DNA from: Pedobacter sp.
Lineage (GTDB): Bacteria > Bacteroidota > Bacteroidia > Sphingobacteriales > Sphingobacteriaceae
Assembly: GCA_008015505.1 (NCBI GenBank)
Contig: SSFR01000002.1
Span: 1 to 64,000, forward strand
Reading direction: 5' to 3'
Length of the DNA stretch: 64,000 nt
The translations under genes were made by a program, and so were the position numbers. The notes under the pieces were generated by a model. That model saw only the letters and a program-made list of their open reading frames with translations. It was not told where the DNA came from and did not search any database. Every line of letters starts with the position of its first letter. Position 1 is the first letter of the stretch. Below, piece by piece: positions 32,605 to 42,961 of this stretch.

Positions 32605-33917
32605 TTCTTCAATTCTTCCGAGAGTGACCATGAATTCATCATGCTTTCTATTTCCTCTGCCTCTAATGGAATATCAGCCATTAAATCTACATTGCCATCT
32701 GGCGTAATGAGGATATTATTTTCCAAACGAATACCCAACCCCTCCTCTTGAATGTAAATACCTGGCTCACAGGTCAAGATATTACCCACCTCAAAAGGTT
32801 TATGCCTACTTGCAAAATCATGAACATCCAAGCCCAGATGATGAGAAGTACCATGCATGAAATACTTCTTATAAAGTGGTTTCTTGGGATCTTGTTTAGC
32901 CACATCATGCTTATCCAGTAAACCTAATTTTATTAGTTCATTTTCCATAATTTTGCTGGTCTCATCATGGTATTCATTCCAAACAGTACCTGCCACTAAC
33001 ATTTTCCGAGCCTCTTTCATGACATGTAACACTGCATTATATACTTCCTTCTGACGCTTAGTGAATCTTCCACTAACGGGTATGGAGCGCGTCATATCTG
33101 CATTATAGTTGGCATATTCTGCACCAAAGTCAAGTAAAATAACATCTCCATGTTTGCATACTTGATTATTATCGTTGTAATGCAAAATATTTGCATTTGC
33201 TCCAGAGGCAATAATGGGATTATAAGCGTGTCCAGTCGCTCTCCCACGAATAAACTCATGGATAATTTCCGCCTCAATTTCATATTCGGAAACCCCTGGT
33301 TTAACAAACCTCAACACGCGAATAAATGCATCACGAGTAATGGCACAGGCAATTCGTGTCAAATCAACTTCAATGGCCGACTTTACAACTCTAAGATCAC
33401 GTAAAATAGGCGCTGAACGCGTATAAGCATGTAGTGGATATCGCTCTTTTAGTTCTTGAATAAAGCGCATATCCCGATAAGGAACTGTATGCACATAACG
33501 ATCATTCTCATTGGTATTCAGATAAATCGTTTCCGCATAGTGAATTATGGACGATAAAGTGCCCCAAAAACTATCCGACCAAAGAACACAAGAAATACCC
33601 GAAACTTTCTGAGCTTCTTCTTTAGTGTATTTATGTCCTTCCCAAATGGCAATTTGCTCACTCGTTTGCCTTAAAAAAAGAATTTCACGATACAATGGAT
33701 CAGGACAATCTGGAAATAAAACTAGGATAGTCTGCTCCTGATCAATTCCCGTTAAATAAAACAAATCCGGATTTTGTTTGAAAGGATAAGGCTGGTCACC
33801 ACTTCTAGGAAATTCGTCATTGGCTTGAAATATAGCTATCGAATTCTTTTTTAACCTGTCAATGAAATTTCTGCGGTTTTGGTTAAACAATTGTGAATCT
33901 ATCGGGGCGTATTTCAT
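32601..33917 (-). CDS. pepP: Xaa-Pro aminopeptidase (aminopeptidase P)
   Basis: 438 residues from ATG 33917 (MKYAPIDSQLFNQNRR). The in-frame start at 33995 would add a leader-like segment and lies above the promoter box. The N-terminal domain recognises the substrate chain; the C-terminal pita-bread domain binds two metals: ILLDFGAEYANYNADMTRSI (two Asp near residue 268), MHGTSHHLGLDVHD (His), LTCEPGIYIQEEGLGIRLEN (Glu, Glu). It removes the first residue when proline is second. Convergent with meaB, 4-base overlap. Confidence 0.95.
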   Translation of the reverse strand: MKYAPIDSQLFNQNRRNFIDRLKKNSIAIFQANDEFPRSGDQPYPFKQNPDLFYLTGIDQEQTILVLFPDCPDPLYREILFLRQTSEQIAIWEGHKYTKEEAQKVSGISCVLWSDSFWGTLSSIIHYAETIYLNTNENDRYVHTVPYRDMRFIQELKERYPLHAYTRSAPILRDLRVVKSAIEVDLTRIACAITRDAFIRVLRFVKPGVSEYEIEAEIIHEFIRGRATGHAYNPIIASGANANILHYNDNNQVCKHGDVILLDFGAEYANYNADMTRSIPVSGRFTKRQKEVYNAVLHVMKEARKMLVAGTVWNEYHDETSKIMENELIKLGLLDKHDVAKQDPKKPLYKKYFMHGTSHHLGLDVHDFASRHKPFEVGNILTCEPGIYIQEEGLGIRLENNILITPDGNVDLMADIPLEAEEIESMMNSWSLSEELKN

Positions 33918-33941
33918 TTCTCGTTTTGATAAAGTGATGAA

Positions 33942-33949
33942 CAAATATA
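33942..33949 (-). promoter_or_regulatory. TAnnTTTG promoter box for pepP
   Basis: TATATTTG on the minus strand, about 25 bases upstream of ATG 33917, predicting a leader of about 18 bases and ruling out the upstream start at 33995. Confidence 0.55.
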
Positions 33950-34013
33950 GCATTAAGTGCTTCGTATGTAACAGCTTAACATAGCATTCGAGCATTCACA
34001 CAATCATTTTCTG

Positions 34014-34021
34014 TACTTTTG
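34014..34021 (+). promoter_or_regulatory. TAnnTTTG promoter box for the DUF3109 gene
   Basis: TACTTTTG on the plus strand, 26 bases before ATG 34048. It lies about 65 bases from the divergent pepP box. Confidence 0.5.
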
Positions 34022-34047
34022 TAAAAAGTCATAAAAGCAACGTGATC

Positions 34048-34620
34048 ATGATAGAAGTGCAGCATACACTAGTACAGGAAGATGTAATAGCCAAAAATTT
34101 TGTTTGCAATTTAAATCGATGTAAAGGTGCATGTTGTATTGAAGGTGACTCAGGGGCCCCTTTAGAGCAAAAGGAAGTAGCTATTTTGGAAGAAATATAT
34201 CCATATGTCAAGCCCTACATGACTGTCGAAGGTATCGAAGCAATTGAAGTACAGGGAACATCCGTAAAAGATTTTGAAGGGGATTTAACCACCCCATGTG
34301 TGGACACCAATAAAGAATGCGCTTATGTCACTTGGGAAAATGGCATTACCAAGTGTGCAATTGAGAAGGCCTATGAGAATGGGAAAATTAATTGGAAAAA
34401 GCCTATCTCATGTCATCTCTACCCCATCCGAATCACTCCTTATCCTGATTTTGATGTACTTCGCTACGATCGCTGGCATATTTGCGCTTCGGCTTGTAGC
34501 TTTGGAAACGAATTAAAAGTCCCAGTGTATCAGTTTTTGAAAGAGCCTCTTATTCGTAAATATGGTTCAACATGGTACGCCGACTTAGAAGAAAAAGCAA
34601 GAAACAGTTCTACACATTGA
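34048..34620 (+). CDS. DUF3109 family cysteine-cluster protein
   Basis: About 190 residues (ATG 34048; an in-frame GTG at 34042 is also possible). It has the DUF3109 pattern of conserved cysteines: CNLNRCKGACC near residue 20, NKECAYVTWENGITKCAIEK near residues 88-107, PISCHLYPIR near residue 120 and ICASACSFG near residue 145, resembling the YkgJ-type clusters that bind zinc or iron-sulphur. The function is unknown. The sugar-nucleotide gene rmlA follows 15 bases later. Confidence 0.88.
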   Translation: MIEVQHTLVQEDVIAKNFVCNLNRCKGACCIEGDSGAPLEQKEVAILEEIYPYVKPYMTVEGIEAIEVQGTSVKDFEGDLTTPCVDTNKECAYVTWENGITKCAIEKAYENGKINWKKPISCHLYPIRITPYPDFDVLRYDRWHICASACSFGNELKVPVYQFLKEPLIRKYGSTWYADLEEKARNSSTH

Positions 34621-34635
34621 AATAAAACATCTCCA

Positions 34636-35499
34636 TTGAAAGGAATCATACTAGCAGGCGGCTCAGGCACCAGGTTGCATCCGCTCACATTGGCTATCAG
34701 TAAACAAATGATGCCCGTTTACGATAAACCGATGATTTACTACCCTTTGTCTACACTCATGCTGGCAAACATTCGAGAGATACTCATTATTTCAACACCA
34801 CAAGACCTCCCCCACTTTCAAAGGCTGCTTGGTGATGGAAGCCGAATTGGCTGTCATTTCTCATACACGGTACAAGAAGTCCCCAACGGACTTGCTCAAG
34901 CATTTATCATCGGTAAAGAGTTTATTGGAAAGGATAAAGTAGCCCTGATATTGGGTGACAATATTTTCTACGGCGATGGTATGTCTGGTTTACTACAATC
35001 GATGAATGACCCAGACGGGGGACTTATCTTTGCTTACGCTGTTTCTGATCCAGAGCGATACGGCGTGGTAGAATTTGACCAAAATAACTGTGCAATCTCC
35101 ATCGAAGAAAAGCCACAAAAACCAAAATCAAATTATGCTGTACCTGGGCTTTATTTCTATGATAATTCGGTAGTAGATATTGCAGCAAACATTAGTCCAT
35201 CTGCTAGAGGTGAGTACGAAATTACCGATGTAAACAAAGAATACCTCCGGCTAGAAAAACTAAAAGTGGGCATTTTGGGTCGAGGTACAGCTTGGTTAGA
35301 TACTGGTACATTTGATTCCTTAATGCAAGCAGGCCAGTTTGTTCAAATCATAGAAGAGCGCCAAGGCCTTAAAATAGGCTGCATTGAAGAAGTAGCATTT
35401 CATATGGGCTTTATTGATGCAGCACAACTACATACCATAGCTACCCCATTGATTAAAAGTGGCTATGGAAAATATTTACTGAACTTAGCCCGTCAATAA
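34636..35499 (+). CDS. rmlA: Glucose-1-phosphate thymidylyltransferase
   Basis: 287 residues starting at TTG 34636; no ATG is available upstream of the nucleotide-binding loop [11 protein letters not shown], so a TTG start is required. It makes dTDP-glucose from dTTP and glucose-1-phosphate, the first step to dTDP-rhamnose and other deoxysugars. Family marks include [20 protein letters not shown] near residue 22, [12 protein letters not shown] near residue 105 and [19 protein letters not shown] near residue 155. It is placed 15 bases after the DUF3109 gene and before gmd. The remaining rmlBCD genes are not in the window. Confidence 0.95.
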   Translation: MKGIILAGGSGTRLHPLTLAISKQMMPVYDKPMIYYPLSTLMLANIREILIISTPQDLPHFQRLLGDGSRIGCHFSYTVQEVPNGLAQAFIIGKEFIGKDKVALILGDNIFYGDGMSGLLQSMNDPDGGLIFAYAVSDPERYGVVEFDQNNCAISIEEKPQKPKSNYAVPGLYFYDNSVVDIAANISPSARGEYEITDVNKEYLRLEKLKVGILGRGTAWLDTGTFDSLMQAGQFVQIIEERQGLKIGCIEEVAFHMGFIDAAQLHTIATPLIKSGYGKYLLNLARQ

Positions 35500-35538
35500 T
35501 ACCACCCATCCAAACAAAAGCTATTTTGAAACAATTGG

Positions 35539-35546
35539 TATCTTTG
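35539..35546 (+). promoter_or_regulatory. Candidate TAnnTTTG promoter box for gmd
   Basis: TATCTTTG 35 bases before the gmd ATG at 35582. The DNA between rmlA and gmd (82 bases) therefore probably carries a separate start. Confidence 0.45.
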
Positions 35547-35581
35547 GCTTCCTCAGCAATCACAAAAAGAAAGATATTTTC

Positions 35582-36718
35582 ATGAAAGTCGCTTTAATAA
35601 CAGGTGTCACTGGCCAAGATGGAGCTTACCTAGCAGAATTTCTCCTCAAGAAGGGCTATTTTGTACATGGATTGAAACGTCGGAGTTCTTTGTTCAATAC
35701 AGATAGAATCGATCATTTATACCAGGATCCACATGAAGATCATCTCAATTTAAGGCTTCACTATGGTGATTTAACTGATTCAACGAATTTGATTCGCATT
35801 ATTCAGGAAACTAGACCAGATGAGATCTATAATCTAGCAGCGATGAGTCATGTCAAAGTTAGCTTTGACACCCCCGAATATACAGCCAATGCCGATGGAG
35901 TAGGTACTCTCCGTATCCTTGAAGCCGTTCGCTTACTTGATCTGGGTAAAAAGACACGTATCTATCAAGCTTCTACATCCGAGCTATATGGACTAGTACA
36001 AGCTGTTCCTCAAAGTGAAACTACTCCATTTTACCCCCGATCGCCTTATGCCGTGGCAAAAATGTATGCTTATTGGATTACTGTTAATTATCGAGAAGCC
36101 TATAACCTATATGCTTGTAATGGCATACTCTTCAACCATGAAAGCCCTATTCGAGGGGAAACATTCGTTACGCGAAAAATCACACGGGCTGCGGCCAAAA
36201 TAGCACTAGGATTGCAAAATTGCCTTTTCCTTGGTAATTTATCCGCTAAACGCGACTGGGGACATGCTAAAGACTATGTAGAGGCCATGTGGTTAATCTT
36301 ACAACAAGAAAAACCAGAAGATTATGTTATTGCTACTGGAGTGACTACCACCGTACGTGATTTTGTACGAATGGCATTTGCAGAACTTGGTATCGAAATA
36401 GAATTTAGTGGTAAAAATGAGTTTGAACGGGGAGTAATTATTGACTTGGATGTCCAAAAATGCATGAACCTTGGTTTGAATATAGAGAAACTTAAATTAG
36501 GGCAAACCATAGTAAAAGTAGATCCCAAATATTTTCGCCCGACAGAAGTTGACCTTTTACTGGGAGACCCAACAAAGGCCAAAACTCAATTGGGTTGGCA
36601 ACCCAAATATGATCTACCCGCATTAGTCCAAGACATGATGCAATCAGACCTGCTTCTAATGAAAAAAGATGAATATCTTAAACAAGGTGGATTTAGTGTA
36701 CTAAACTATTTCGAGTAG
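35582..36718 (+). CDS. gmd: GDP-mannose 4,6-dehydratase
   Basis: 378 residues. It converts GDP-mannose to GDP-4-keto-6-deoxymannose, the precursor of GDP-fucose and GDP-rhamnose for surface polysaccharide. Marks are the NADP-binding [15 protein letters not shown] near residue 8, [19 protein letters not shown], the catalytic [16 protein letters not shown] and [11 protein letters not shown] (YxxxK, near residue 157), and [18 protein letters not shown] near residue 182. Its last 18 bases overlap the convergent flippase-like gene. Confidence 0.96.
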   Translation: MKVALITGVTGQDGAYLAEFLLKKGYFVHGLKRRSSLFNTDRIDHLYQDPHEDHLNLRLHYGDLTDSTNLIRIIQETRPDEIYNLAAMSHVKVSFDTPEYTANADGVGTLRILEAVRLLDLGKKTRIYQASTSELYGLVQAVPQSETTPFYPRSPYAVAKMYAYWITVNYREAYNLYACNGILFNHESPIRGETFVTRKITRAAAKIALGLQNCLFLGNLSAKRDWGHAKDYVEAMWLILQQEKPEDYVIATGVTTTVRDFVRMAFAELGIEIEFSGKNEFERGVIIDLDVQKCMNLGLNIEKLKLGQTIVKVDPKYFRPTEVDLLLGDPTKAKTQLGWQPKYDLPALVQDMMQSDLLLMKKDEYLKQGGFSVLNYFE

Positions 36719-37660
36719 CCTCCCCTCTTCCTCGAACACTTCTTCCACCACTTGAGATGGTTCAGAAAGATTGTTATTCCAAACTAGTTTCCCCGGATTA
36801 AAAACAAAATAAGCTCCGCTGAAACACATCATAGCCGAAATACAATAAAACAACAAACTAATCAATACTGCCATATGCTGATTAAGTGCTAGATAATTCG
36901 CCCCATATACGAAGACTAATTCTCTAGCACCTAACCCACCCACTGTGAAGGGAAAAACTGCTACTAACGACGATACCAAAAAAACAAGCAAATAGGGTAA
37001 ATACCCTCCCTCTAGGTGCAATGCGTAAAGCAGAAAAATGGCACATATCACCAACATAGACTGAACAAGCAAAGCCTTAATATGTGCCTGTAAAAAATGA
37101 GTATTATACTTGTTAAAATAAATATATATTACCAACCAATAAACTCCTGTTCCTAAAATCATCACTACGATAGGTATCCAAATGGGAATATGAAGTCCAG
37201 GAATAAAAACAATAAATACAGAAGTAATCAAACACAATGCCCACAAACCACTTAGTCGGTCAAAAAAAATTGATAAGAGTAAATCTCTACCTCGTGCATT
37301 GTACTTTTTCTTTAACAAGAAAACTTTATAACCATCCCCACCTATTCCGCCGGGTAGAAACAAATTATAAAACATACCCAACAAATACACTTTAAAATTG
37401 AGCGTCCCCGAAAGATACACCCCCGCACTTTTGAAAAATGTATTTAATCGCGATGAAGCAATAACTTGTGAAATCACAAAAAATAGAAGAGCAAACAACA
37501 GATAAAAGATATTCGCATGCTCAAATGCTTCTCTCACATCCGTAATTTTCACCTTTTTAAAAACCAGATATAATGACAATCCAGTAATAAATAGCTTTAA
37601 AAATAACTTAGTAAAGCTCCAAAGCTTCTTCTTATATCTAGAAAGTACGAGTATAGTCAT
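36701..37660 (-). CDS. Flippase-like integral membrane protein (UPF0104 / LPG-synthase TM domain)
   Basis: 319 residues with about eight hydrophobic helices. Family marks are [24 protein letters not shown] near residue 85 (read as [20 protein letters not shown]) and [18 protein letters not shown] near residue 235, as in the lysylphosphatidylglycerol-synthase-like membrane domain. These proteins are thought to move or modify lipids; no catalytic domain is attached here. It converges on gmd with 18 bases of overlap and may run with the YdeI-type gene upstream (32-base gap). Confidence 0.85.
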   Translation of the reverse strand: MTILVLSRYKKKLWSFTKLFLKLFITGLSLYLVFKKVKITDVREAFEHANIFYLLFALLFFVISQVIASSRLNTFFKSAGVYLSGTLNFKVYLLGMFYNLFLPGGIGGDGYKVFLLKKKYNARGRDLLLSIFFDRLSGLWALCLITSVFIVFIPGLHIPIWIPIVVMILGTGVYWLVIYIYFNKYNTHFLQAHIKALLVQSMLVICAIFLLYALHLEGGYLPYLLVFLVSSLVAVFPFTVGGLGARELVFVYGANYLALNQHMAVLISLLFYCISAMMCFSGAYFVFNPGKLVWNNNLSEPSQVVEEVFEEEGRLLEIV

Positions 37661-37692
37661 CTATTCGCCTAATGTTTTATTGTCAATCAAAT

Positions 37693-38205
37693 TTATATTG
37701 TCCTTTTAGCCTTTTCATAACGCATCATTTCCCCATAATTCAGCCCCTTAGACATCGCATTTACAGTCATTGCGATCCGCTTTGTTCTAGTTTCAATTGT
37801 TTTAGCACCATTTATCCAATTGATAAAATAATTACGATGAGACTTTGGCAATTGATCAAATTGCTCCGCAACAGTTTCTGCTTCCAAACAAAGTGCTAAA
37901 TCATCGGGTATAACTATATTAAAATTTTTATCTTCTTCCAGATCAAGATGCAACAATGCCCCTTCTCCTTTGCCTATCTTTTTCCTCAAGCTGGCCTTTA
38001 ATGGTAAAATAAAAGCGCCTTCCCCCATAGGAAGTAGCGCTAAACCTGCTATTTGAACTGCATCCAGACAACCTTTAACCCTAAAACCCGTCCGCGTATC
38101 TGCTTTGAGCTGCTGGGCAATATCCGCTGGAATATCAACATATGTCCAGCCCGTCTTCTCACCTTTTTCTTCAAAACGACAGATAATTGTCTCAAAGCTA
38201 ATCAT
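37693..38205 (-). CDS. YdeI/OmdA-type protein with DUF1905 domain
   Basis: 170 residues. Residues about 8-90 form the DUF1905 barrel (GWTYVDIPADIAQQLKADTR, MGEGAFILPLKASLRKKIGK), and the C-terminal part is the bacteriocin-protection-like YdeI/OmpD-associated domain with FDQLPKSHRNYFINWINGAK and ETRTKRIAMTVNAMSKG. The cellular role is unclear. It lies between the TIGR02757 gene (24-base gap) and the flippase-like gene, all on the minus strand. Confidence 0.85.
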   Translation of the reverse strand: MISFETIICRFEEKGEKTGWTYVDIPADIAQQLKADTRTGFRVKGCLDAVQIAGLALLPMGEGAFILPLKASLRKKIGKGEGALLHLDLEEDKNFNIVIPDDLALCLEAETVAEQFDQLPKSHRNYFINWINGAKTIETRTKRIAMTVNAMSKGLNYGEMMRYEKAKRTI

Positions 38206-38229
38206 ATCAAGACTATTTTATAAAAGGAT

Positions 38230-39036
38230 TCAAAATTTGCCTTCCACTCCCAACCCAAATAATGCAAAATCATACTTTACCGGATCAACTGGATCCAACT
38301 GGCTCAAATGCTGGGTAAGCTCCATGGCTGTCAACCAATCCGTCTGTTTGCGAAGAATAAGTCCTAATCGCCGAGCAACTCGATCTACGTGCACATCACA
38401 AGGACAAACTAAAGCAGCTGGTTTAATTCGCTTCCAAATACCAAAATCAACCCCTCGATCATCGGCACGTACCATCCAACGTAAAAACATGGTCAATCGC
38501 TTACAGGTTGACTTCTGCAAAGGTGAGGAAACATGCTTCTGCGTTCGTTTTGGAAAATCAGCAATAGCAAAAAAAGTTTGACGAAAATGATTTAAAGCCC
38601 GTTCCACCCCCCACATAGACTGAGCATTTTTGCCCTGAGGGAAAAAAGCCGTTTCTAGTGTATCCGATTCTTGATAATGCTGTTTAAAAAATGTGATGAA
38701 ATAAAGCGCATCTATATCATTAAAAGTGCGGTGCTTAAAGCCAATAAAACGTTTCAAATCAGCCTCTTGATGATTCTTGATAAAGTCAAAGGGTGCGCCA
38801 TCCATCAAACAAATAAGCTCTTTCGATTTATTAATAATGGTCGTTCGCCTTCCCCAGGCCAACATAGCTGCCCAAAAACCCATAATCTCTCGATCTTGCT
38901 GAAGCGAAAACTGATGAGGGATCACAATTGGATCGGACTCGATAAAATCAAGCCGATTATACTGATCTACTTTAGTATCTAAAAAATCCCTCAACCGATA
39001 AAATGAAGAATCAGTGAACTGATGACCACTAACCAT
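38230..39036 (-). CDS. TIGR02757 family protein (DUF2400)
   Basis: 268 residues. Typical marks of this Bacteroidota-rich family are the N-terminal DFIESDPIVIPHQF near residue 32, DREIMGFWAAMLAWGRRTTI near residue 47, and the C-terminal CPCDVHVDRVARRLGLI near residue 212 with FGLGVEG at the end. The shape resembles helix-hairpin-helix DNA-glycosylase-like folds (CDVHVDRVARRLG recalls the DVHVDRVLNRL of endonuclease III), suggesting a DNA-repair link, but no function is proven. It is 8 bases downstream of the metB-like gene. Confidence 0.88.
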   Translation of the reverse strand: MVSGHQFTDSSFYRLRDFLDTKVDQYNRLDFIESDPIVIPHQFSLQQDREIMGFWAAMLAWGRRTTIINKSKELICLMDGAPFDFIKNHQEADLKRFIGFKHRTFNDIDALYFITFFKQHYQESDTLETAFFPQGKNAQSMWGVERALNHFRQTFFAIADFPKRTQKHVSSPLQKSTCKRLTMFLRWMVRADDRGVDFGIWKRIKPAALVCPCDVHVDRVARRLGLILRKQTDWLTAMELTQHLSQLDPVDPVKYDFALFGLGVEGKF

Positions 39037-39044
39037 CTGATCCC

Positions 39045-40184
39045 TTAAGCAAGTGCTTTATTTAAGTCAGCCAATAAATCATCAATATCTTCTACTCCCA
39101 CACTCAAACGCAATAAACCATCAACTACGCCCACTTTCTCACGCTCCACTTTAGGAATGGAGGCATGTGTCATCGTTACAGGATGATTCACCAGAGACTC
39201 TACCCCACCTAAAGACTCGGCCAAAGAAAATACCTCAAAAGAAGATGCAATACGAAAAGTTTCTTTCAAATCAGCATCTCGCACAGTAAAAGAAATCATT
39301 CCCCCAAAATCGCGCATCTGCTTTTTGGCAATATCATGATTGGGATGACTTTCAAAACCTGGCCAATATAGTCTATCAACTCTAGGATGGGCTTTTAAAA
39401 ATTCAGCCACACGACGACCGTTTTCACAATGCGCCTTCATCCGCAAATGAAGCGTTTTGAGCCCCCGCAAAACCAAAAAACAATCCATTGGACCTGGAGT
39501 TGCCCCACAAGAATTATGAATAAATGCCAATCGCTCATATAATTTTTGATCATTCATCAACAAGGCTCCCATCACTACATCAGAATGTCCTCCCAGGTAC
39601 TTAGTCACTGAATGCATGACAATATCGGCTCCTAAGTCTATCGGATTCTGCAGATAAGGAGAAGCAAAAGTATTATCCACTGCCAAAATAAGCTGATGAG
39701 TCTTAGCAATTTGCGCTGCTGCTGCTATATCTACAATCTGCATCGTTGGATTAGTTGGCGTTTCTATCCACAGTAGCTTGGTATTCGGATTGATATACTT
39801 ATTGATTTCATTCACATCCGCCATATCAACGAAATGAAATTTAATTCCATACCCAGCGAAAACCTGCGTGAACATGCGATAAGAACCTCCATACAAATCG
39901 TTCCCCGTGATCACTTCATCACCTGGTCTAAGTAGCTTAATCACTGCATCCGTAGCCCCCATACCACTAGAAAAAGCCAGGCCATAGGTTGCATTCTCTA
40001 ATGATGCCAAACAGTCTTCCAGTGCCTTCCGTGTCGGATTTTTACCTCTAGAATACGCATATCCTTTATGTTTACCCGGTGATTCTTGCCAATAAGTTGA
40101 GGTTTGATAAATTGGCGTCATAATCGCCCCTGTTGCTGGGTCTGGGTGTTGACCCGCATGTATTGCTTTTGTTCCAAATTTCAT
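39045..40184 (-). CDS. metB: Cystathionine gamma-synthase / beta-lyase family PLP enzyme
   Basis: About 379 residues from ATG 40184 (MKFGTKAIHAGQHPDPATGA). The PLP lysine is in MHSVTKYLGGHSDVVMGALL near residue 200; other marks are YSRGKNPTRKALEDCLASLE, SSGMGATDAV, TPTNPTMQIVDI and the C-terminal SLAESLGGVESLVNHPVTMTH. These enzymes act in transsulphuration (cystathionine synthesis or cleavage, or methionine gamma-lyase). Which reaction cannot be decided from motifs alone; metB is the closest general match. It probably shares a transcript with the TIGR02757 gene. Confidence 0.88.
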   Translation of the reverse strand: MKFGTKAIHAGQHPDPATGAIMTPIYQTSTYWQESPGKHKGYAYSRGKNPTRKALEDCLASLENATYGLAFSSGMGATDAVIKLLRPGDEVITGNDLYGGSYRMFTQVFAGYGIKFHFVDMADVNEINKYINPNTKLLWIETPTNPTMQIVDIAAAAQIAKTHQLILAVDNTFASPYLQNPIDLGADIVMHSVTKYLGGHSDVVMGALLMNDQKLYERLAFIHNSCGATPGPMDCFLVLRGLKTLHLRMKAHCENGRRVAEFLKAHPRVDRLYWPGFESHPNHDIAKKQMRDFGGMISFTVRDADLKETFRIASSFEVFSLAESLGGVESLVNHPVTMTHASIPKVEREKVGVVDGLLRLSVGVEDIDDLLADLNKALA

Positions 40185-40208
40185 TATATTGTGATAAGCT
40201 ATTTTTCT

Positions 40209-40216
40209 CAAAAATA
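40209..40216 (-). promoter_or_regulatory. TAnnTTTG promoter box for the metB-like gene
   Basis: TATTTTTG on the minus strand, about 25 bases upstream of ATG 40184, supporting that start over an upstream one at 40211. Confidence 0.5.
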
Positions 40217-40295
40217 CATCTTCTTACATGATTAAATTGAATCATACATCTACCACAACGTTAAAATGCGTTTAAGAAATTAAATCTATTTAACC

Positions 40296-41195
40296 ATGAA
40301 AAATAAACTTTATATAGGGCTAACTGCCATAAGTGTTATAACCTTCTCATACTGGTCTTGTAAAAAGGCAAATCCAACAGCAGACAATCAGGACATTACT
40401 TCCGTATCAGACAATGCGCAAGTTGATGAAACACTAACCGATGTTTCAACCAACATTAATTCTATAATTATTGAGAATCCAGACTTACTTTCTGGTGATC
40501 TCACTAAAACAACTAATGCTGAAGCGGCTGCCGGAGGCACTGCTAGTACTTCGGGCTTAGGGGGGAATCCGCAAACGAGTACTCCTTGTGCCACCATCAG
40601 TGTGACACCTACCAATAATACTTGGCCAAAAACAATCACCATTGACTATGGATCTGGATGCATCAATACAAATGGTGTTGCACGGCAAGGGCAAATTATA
40701 GTTACGCTTTCAGGGCCGCTCACAGCAACAACATCAGCCATGACAGCTACCTTCAGTAATTATGTTGTCAATGGAACCAGCATCGTAGGAACTAGAGTAA
40801 CTACAAAAAGCAGAAATACTTCTGGAAATTTGATCTTCAGCCATGTCTCCACAATTCAGTTGATAAATGCCAGCCTTAGCCTTAATGTCACACACAATTC
40901 AACCAGAGTATTCGAGTGGATTACTGGAGCTGATACCCCCTCACGACTAGATGATATATTTTCCATCACAGGGTCCGGATCAGGAACTAACTCCAGAGGC
41001 AACTCATTTACCACATTAATCACCAAGCCACTAATTAAAAAAGTAATATGTCCATTTATTGTATCGGGAACCATTCAAGTTACAGAAACACCAAGCAACT
41101 GGATTCGAGTTTTGGATTATGGAGACGGAACCTGCGACAACTTGGCAACAATTACCATTAATGGTGTGAGTAAGCCAATTAGGTTACGCAAATAA
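40296..41195 (+). CDS. Lipoprotein of unknown function
   Basis: 299 residues with a type II signal peptide ending YWSC (Cys22), so it should be anchored in a membrane, probably the outer one. The segment after the anchor is acidic, then a Gly/Ala/Thr-rich linker (AEAAAGGTASTSGLGGNPQ) leads to a beta-rich domain of about 200 residues with repeated Asn/Thr/Ser strands (ATISVTPTNNTWPKTITIDY and a similar strand near the C-terminus). I recognise no family. It is monocistronic, with a strong terminator after it, and convergent with proS. Confidence 0.75.
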   Translation: MKNKLYIGLTAISVITFSYWSCKKANPTADNQDITSVSDNAQVDETLTDVSTNINSIIIENPDLLSGDLTKTTNAEAAAGGTASTSGLGGNPQTSTPCATISVTPTNNTWPKTITIDYGSGCINTNGVARQGQIIVTLSGPLTATTSAMTATFSNYVVNGTSIVGTRVTTKSRNTSGNLIFSHVSTIQLINASLSLNVTHNSTRVFEWITGADTPSRLDDIFSITGSGSGTNSRGNSFTTLITKPLIKKVICPFIVSGTIQVTETPSNWIRVLDYGDGTCDNLATITINGVSKPIRLRK

Positions 41196-41222
41196 TAATG
41201 CAAGCCCTAATTTGGGATTTCA

Positions 41223-41278
41223 ATTAAACTAAAAAGCCATTTGAATTTCCAGCAACTCAAATGGCTTTTTAGTTTAAT
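41223..41278. terminator. Bidirectional terminator between the lipoprotein gene and proS
   Basis: Two perfectly complementary 22-base arms (41223-41244 and 41257-41278) flank a 12-base loop. The core AAAAAGCCATTTGA / TCAAATGGCTTTTT gives a stem preceded by A-run and followed by T-run on both strands, so it works for both convergent genes. The right arm includes the proS stop codon. Confidence 0.85.
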
Positions 41279-42746
41279 AAGCCCTGGCAAATAAAACGCG
41301 CTGCGAAGAGGGTTTTCCTGTCACCATACATTGCCCCACCTCCTGTTCGCTATTCAGTGGAATACAACGGATAGTCGCCTTGGTTTCATCCTTAATTTGC
41401 TTCTCGGTTTCGGGCGTTCCATCCCAATGCGCTAAAATAAATCCTGGATGCTCATCCAAAACACGCTTAAACTCCGCATAAGAATCTACTTTCCGTGTGT
41501 TCTGTTCCCTAAATTTGAGCGCCTTGTTATAAATAGTAACTTGAATATCATCTAAAAGTTCAACAATAAATTGATCCACATGTTCCCGACTAATAGTCTG
41601 TTTTTCTTTCGTGTCCCGACGAGCAATCTCAACAGTTCCATTTTCCAGATCACGACCACCAATTGTCAAGCGAACAGGAACCCCTTTCATTTCATATTCA
41701 GCAAATTTATACCCGGGCCGCTGCGAATCGCGATCATCATACTTCACAGCAATATTTTTCTTTTTTAGTTGACCCACTAAATCCTTGGCTATGCTGGAAA
41801 TTTGATCAAACTCCATTTCGGTTTTATAAATAGGTATAATAACCACTTGAATTGGTGCTAATTTTGGAGGTAGCACCAAGCCAGAGTCATCCGAATGAGC
41901 CATAATCATACCACCAATTAATCGGGTAGAAACGCCCCATGAGGTTGCCCAAACATGATCTAATTTCCCGTCCTTACCCGCAAATTTGACATCAAAGGCT
42001 TTTGCAAAATTCTGACCCAAGAAATGTGAAGTCCCGGCTTGTAATGCTTTTCCATCCTGCATCAAAGCCTCAATACAATAAGTGTCTACGGCTCCAGCAA
42101 AACGCTCACTGGCCGTTTTTCGACCACGAACAACCGGCATAGCCATCCAATTTTCAGCAAATTGGGCATATACTTCCAGCATGCGCTCTGTTTCCTCTAT
42201 CGCTTCTTGAGCAGTGGCATGTGCTGTATGCCCCTCTTGCCATAAAAACTCGGCCGTACGCAGAAACAAACGTGTGCGCATTTCCCAACGCACAACATTA
42301 GCCCATTGGTTAACCAGAATAGGTAAATCTCGATACGATTGTATCCAGCCTTTATATGTGTTCCAAATGATTGTTTCAGACGTTGGCCGCACAATGAGCT
42401 CCTCTTCTAACTTAGCATCCTGATCAACGACAATATTCCCTTTACCATCATTTTTTAGACGATAATGGGTAACCACTGCACACTCAGTAGCAAAACCCTC
42501 CACATGAGATGCCTCTTTAGAAAAAAAAGACTTTGGGATAAACAGCGGGAAATAGGCATTACTATGACCTGTATCTTTGAACATTTGATCTAGAACAGCT
42601 TGCATCTTTTCCCAAATAGCAAAACCATAAGGTTTGATCACCATACATCCCCTTACAGCTGAATGTTCTGCAAGATCAGCTTTGGCTACCAGTTCATTAT
42701 ACCATTGTGAATAATCGTCCTCTCTGCTTATTAAACCCTTACTCAT
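41274..42746 (-). CDS. proS: Prolyl-tRNA synthetase (short, archaeal/eukaryotic-like type)
   Basis: 490 residues, the length of the class without the bacterial insertion domain. Class II motifs are visible: [18 protein letters not shown] near residue 34, [18 protein letters not shown] near residue 138 (RPTSE binding ATP), [20 protein letters not shown] near residue 168 and the anticodon-binding domain after residue 300 ending in VLFARAY. It charges tRNA-Pro. The ProS of this form is normal in Bacteroidota. It is transcribed from a box at 42774-42781. Confidence 0.97.
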   Translation of the reverse strand: MSKGLISREDDYSQWYNELVAKADLAEHSAVRGCMVIKPYGFAIWEKMQAVLDQMFKDTGHSNAYFPLFIPKSFFSKEASHVEGFATECAVVTHYRLKNDGKGNIVVDQDAKLEEELIVRPTSETIIWNTYKGWIQSYRDLPILVNQWANVVRWEMRTRLFLRTAEFLWQEGHTAHATAQEAIEETERMLEVYAQFAENWMAMPVVRGRKTASERFAGAVDTYCIEALMQDGKALQAGTSHFLGQNFAKAFDVKFAGKDGKLDHVWATSWGVSTRLIGGMIMAHSDDSGLVLPPKLAPIQVVIIPIYKTEMEFDQISSIAKDLVGQLKKKNIAVKYDDRDSQRPGYKFAEYEMKGVPVRLTIGGRDLENGTVEIARRDTKEKQTISREHVDQFIVELLDDIQVTIYNKALKFREQNTRKVDSYAEFKRVLDEHPGFILAHWDGTPETEKQIKDETKATIRCIPLNSEQEVGQCMVTGKPSSQRVLFARAY

Positions 42747-42773
42747 AGTAAAATAATTTTAAATTGTGCTAGA

Positions 42774-42781
42774 CAAAGGTA
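42774..42781 (-). promoter_or_regulatory. TAnnTTTG promoter box for proS
   Basis: TACCTTTG on the minus strand, 27 bases upstream of ATG 42746, predicting a leader of about 20 bases. Confidence 0.5.
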
Positions 42782-42961
42782 TAAAAACGCCACATCCTTA
42801 AAATAGCGAATCAATATTCTTAAAAGAATCTAAACCATTTTTAGCACGAATCTGGAAAAACTGAGTAACTCAACTATATATTTCAGCCTACCAACTAAAA
42901 CAATTACAGCTTGTTTATCAGCAGATTAAGCCAAATATTACTAAAAAACCAACGAAATCAC

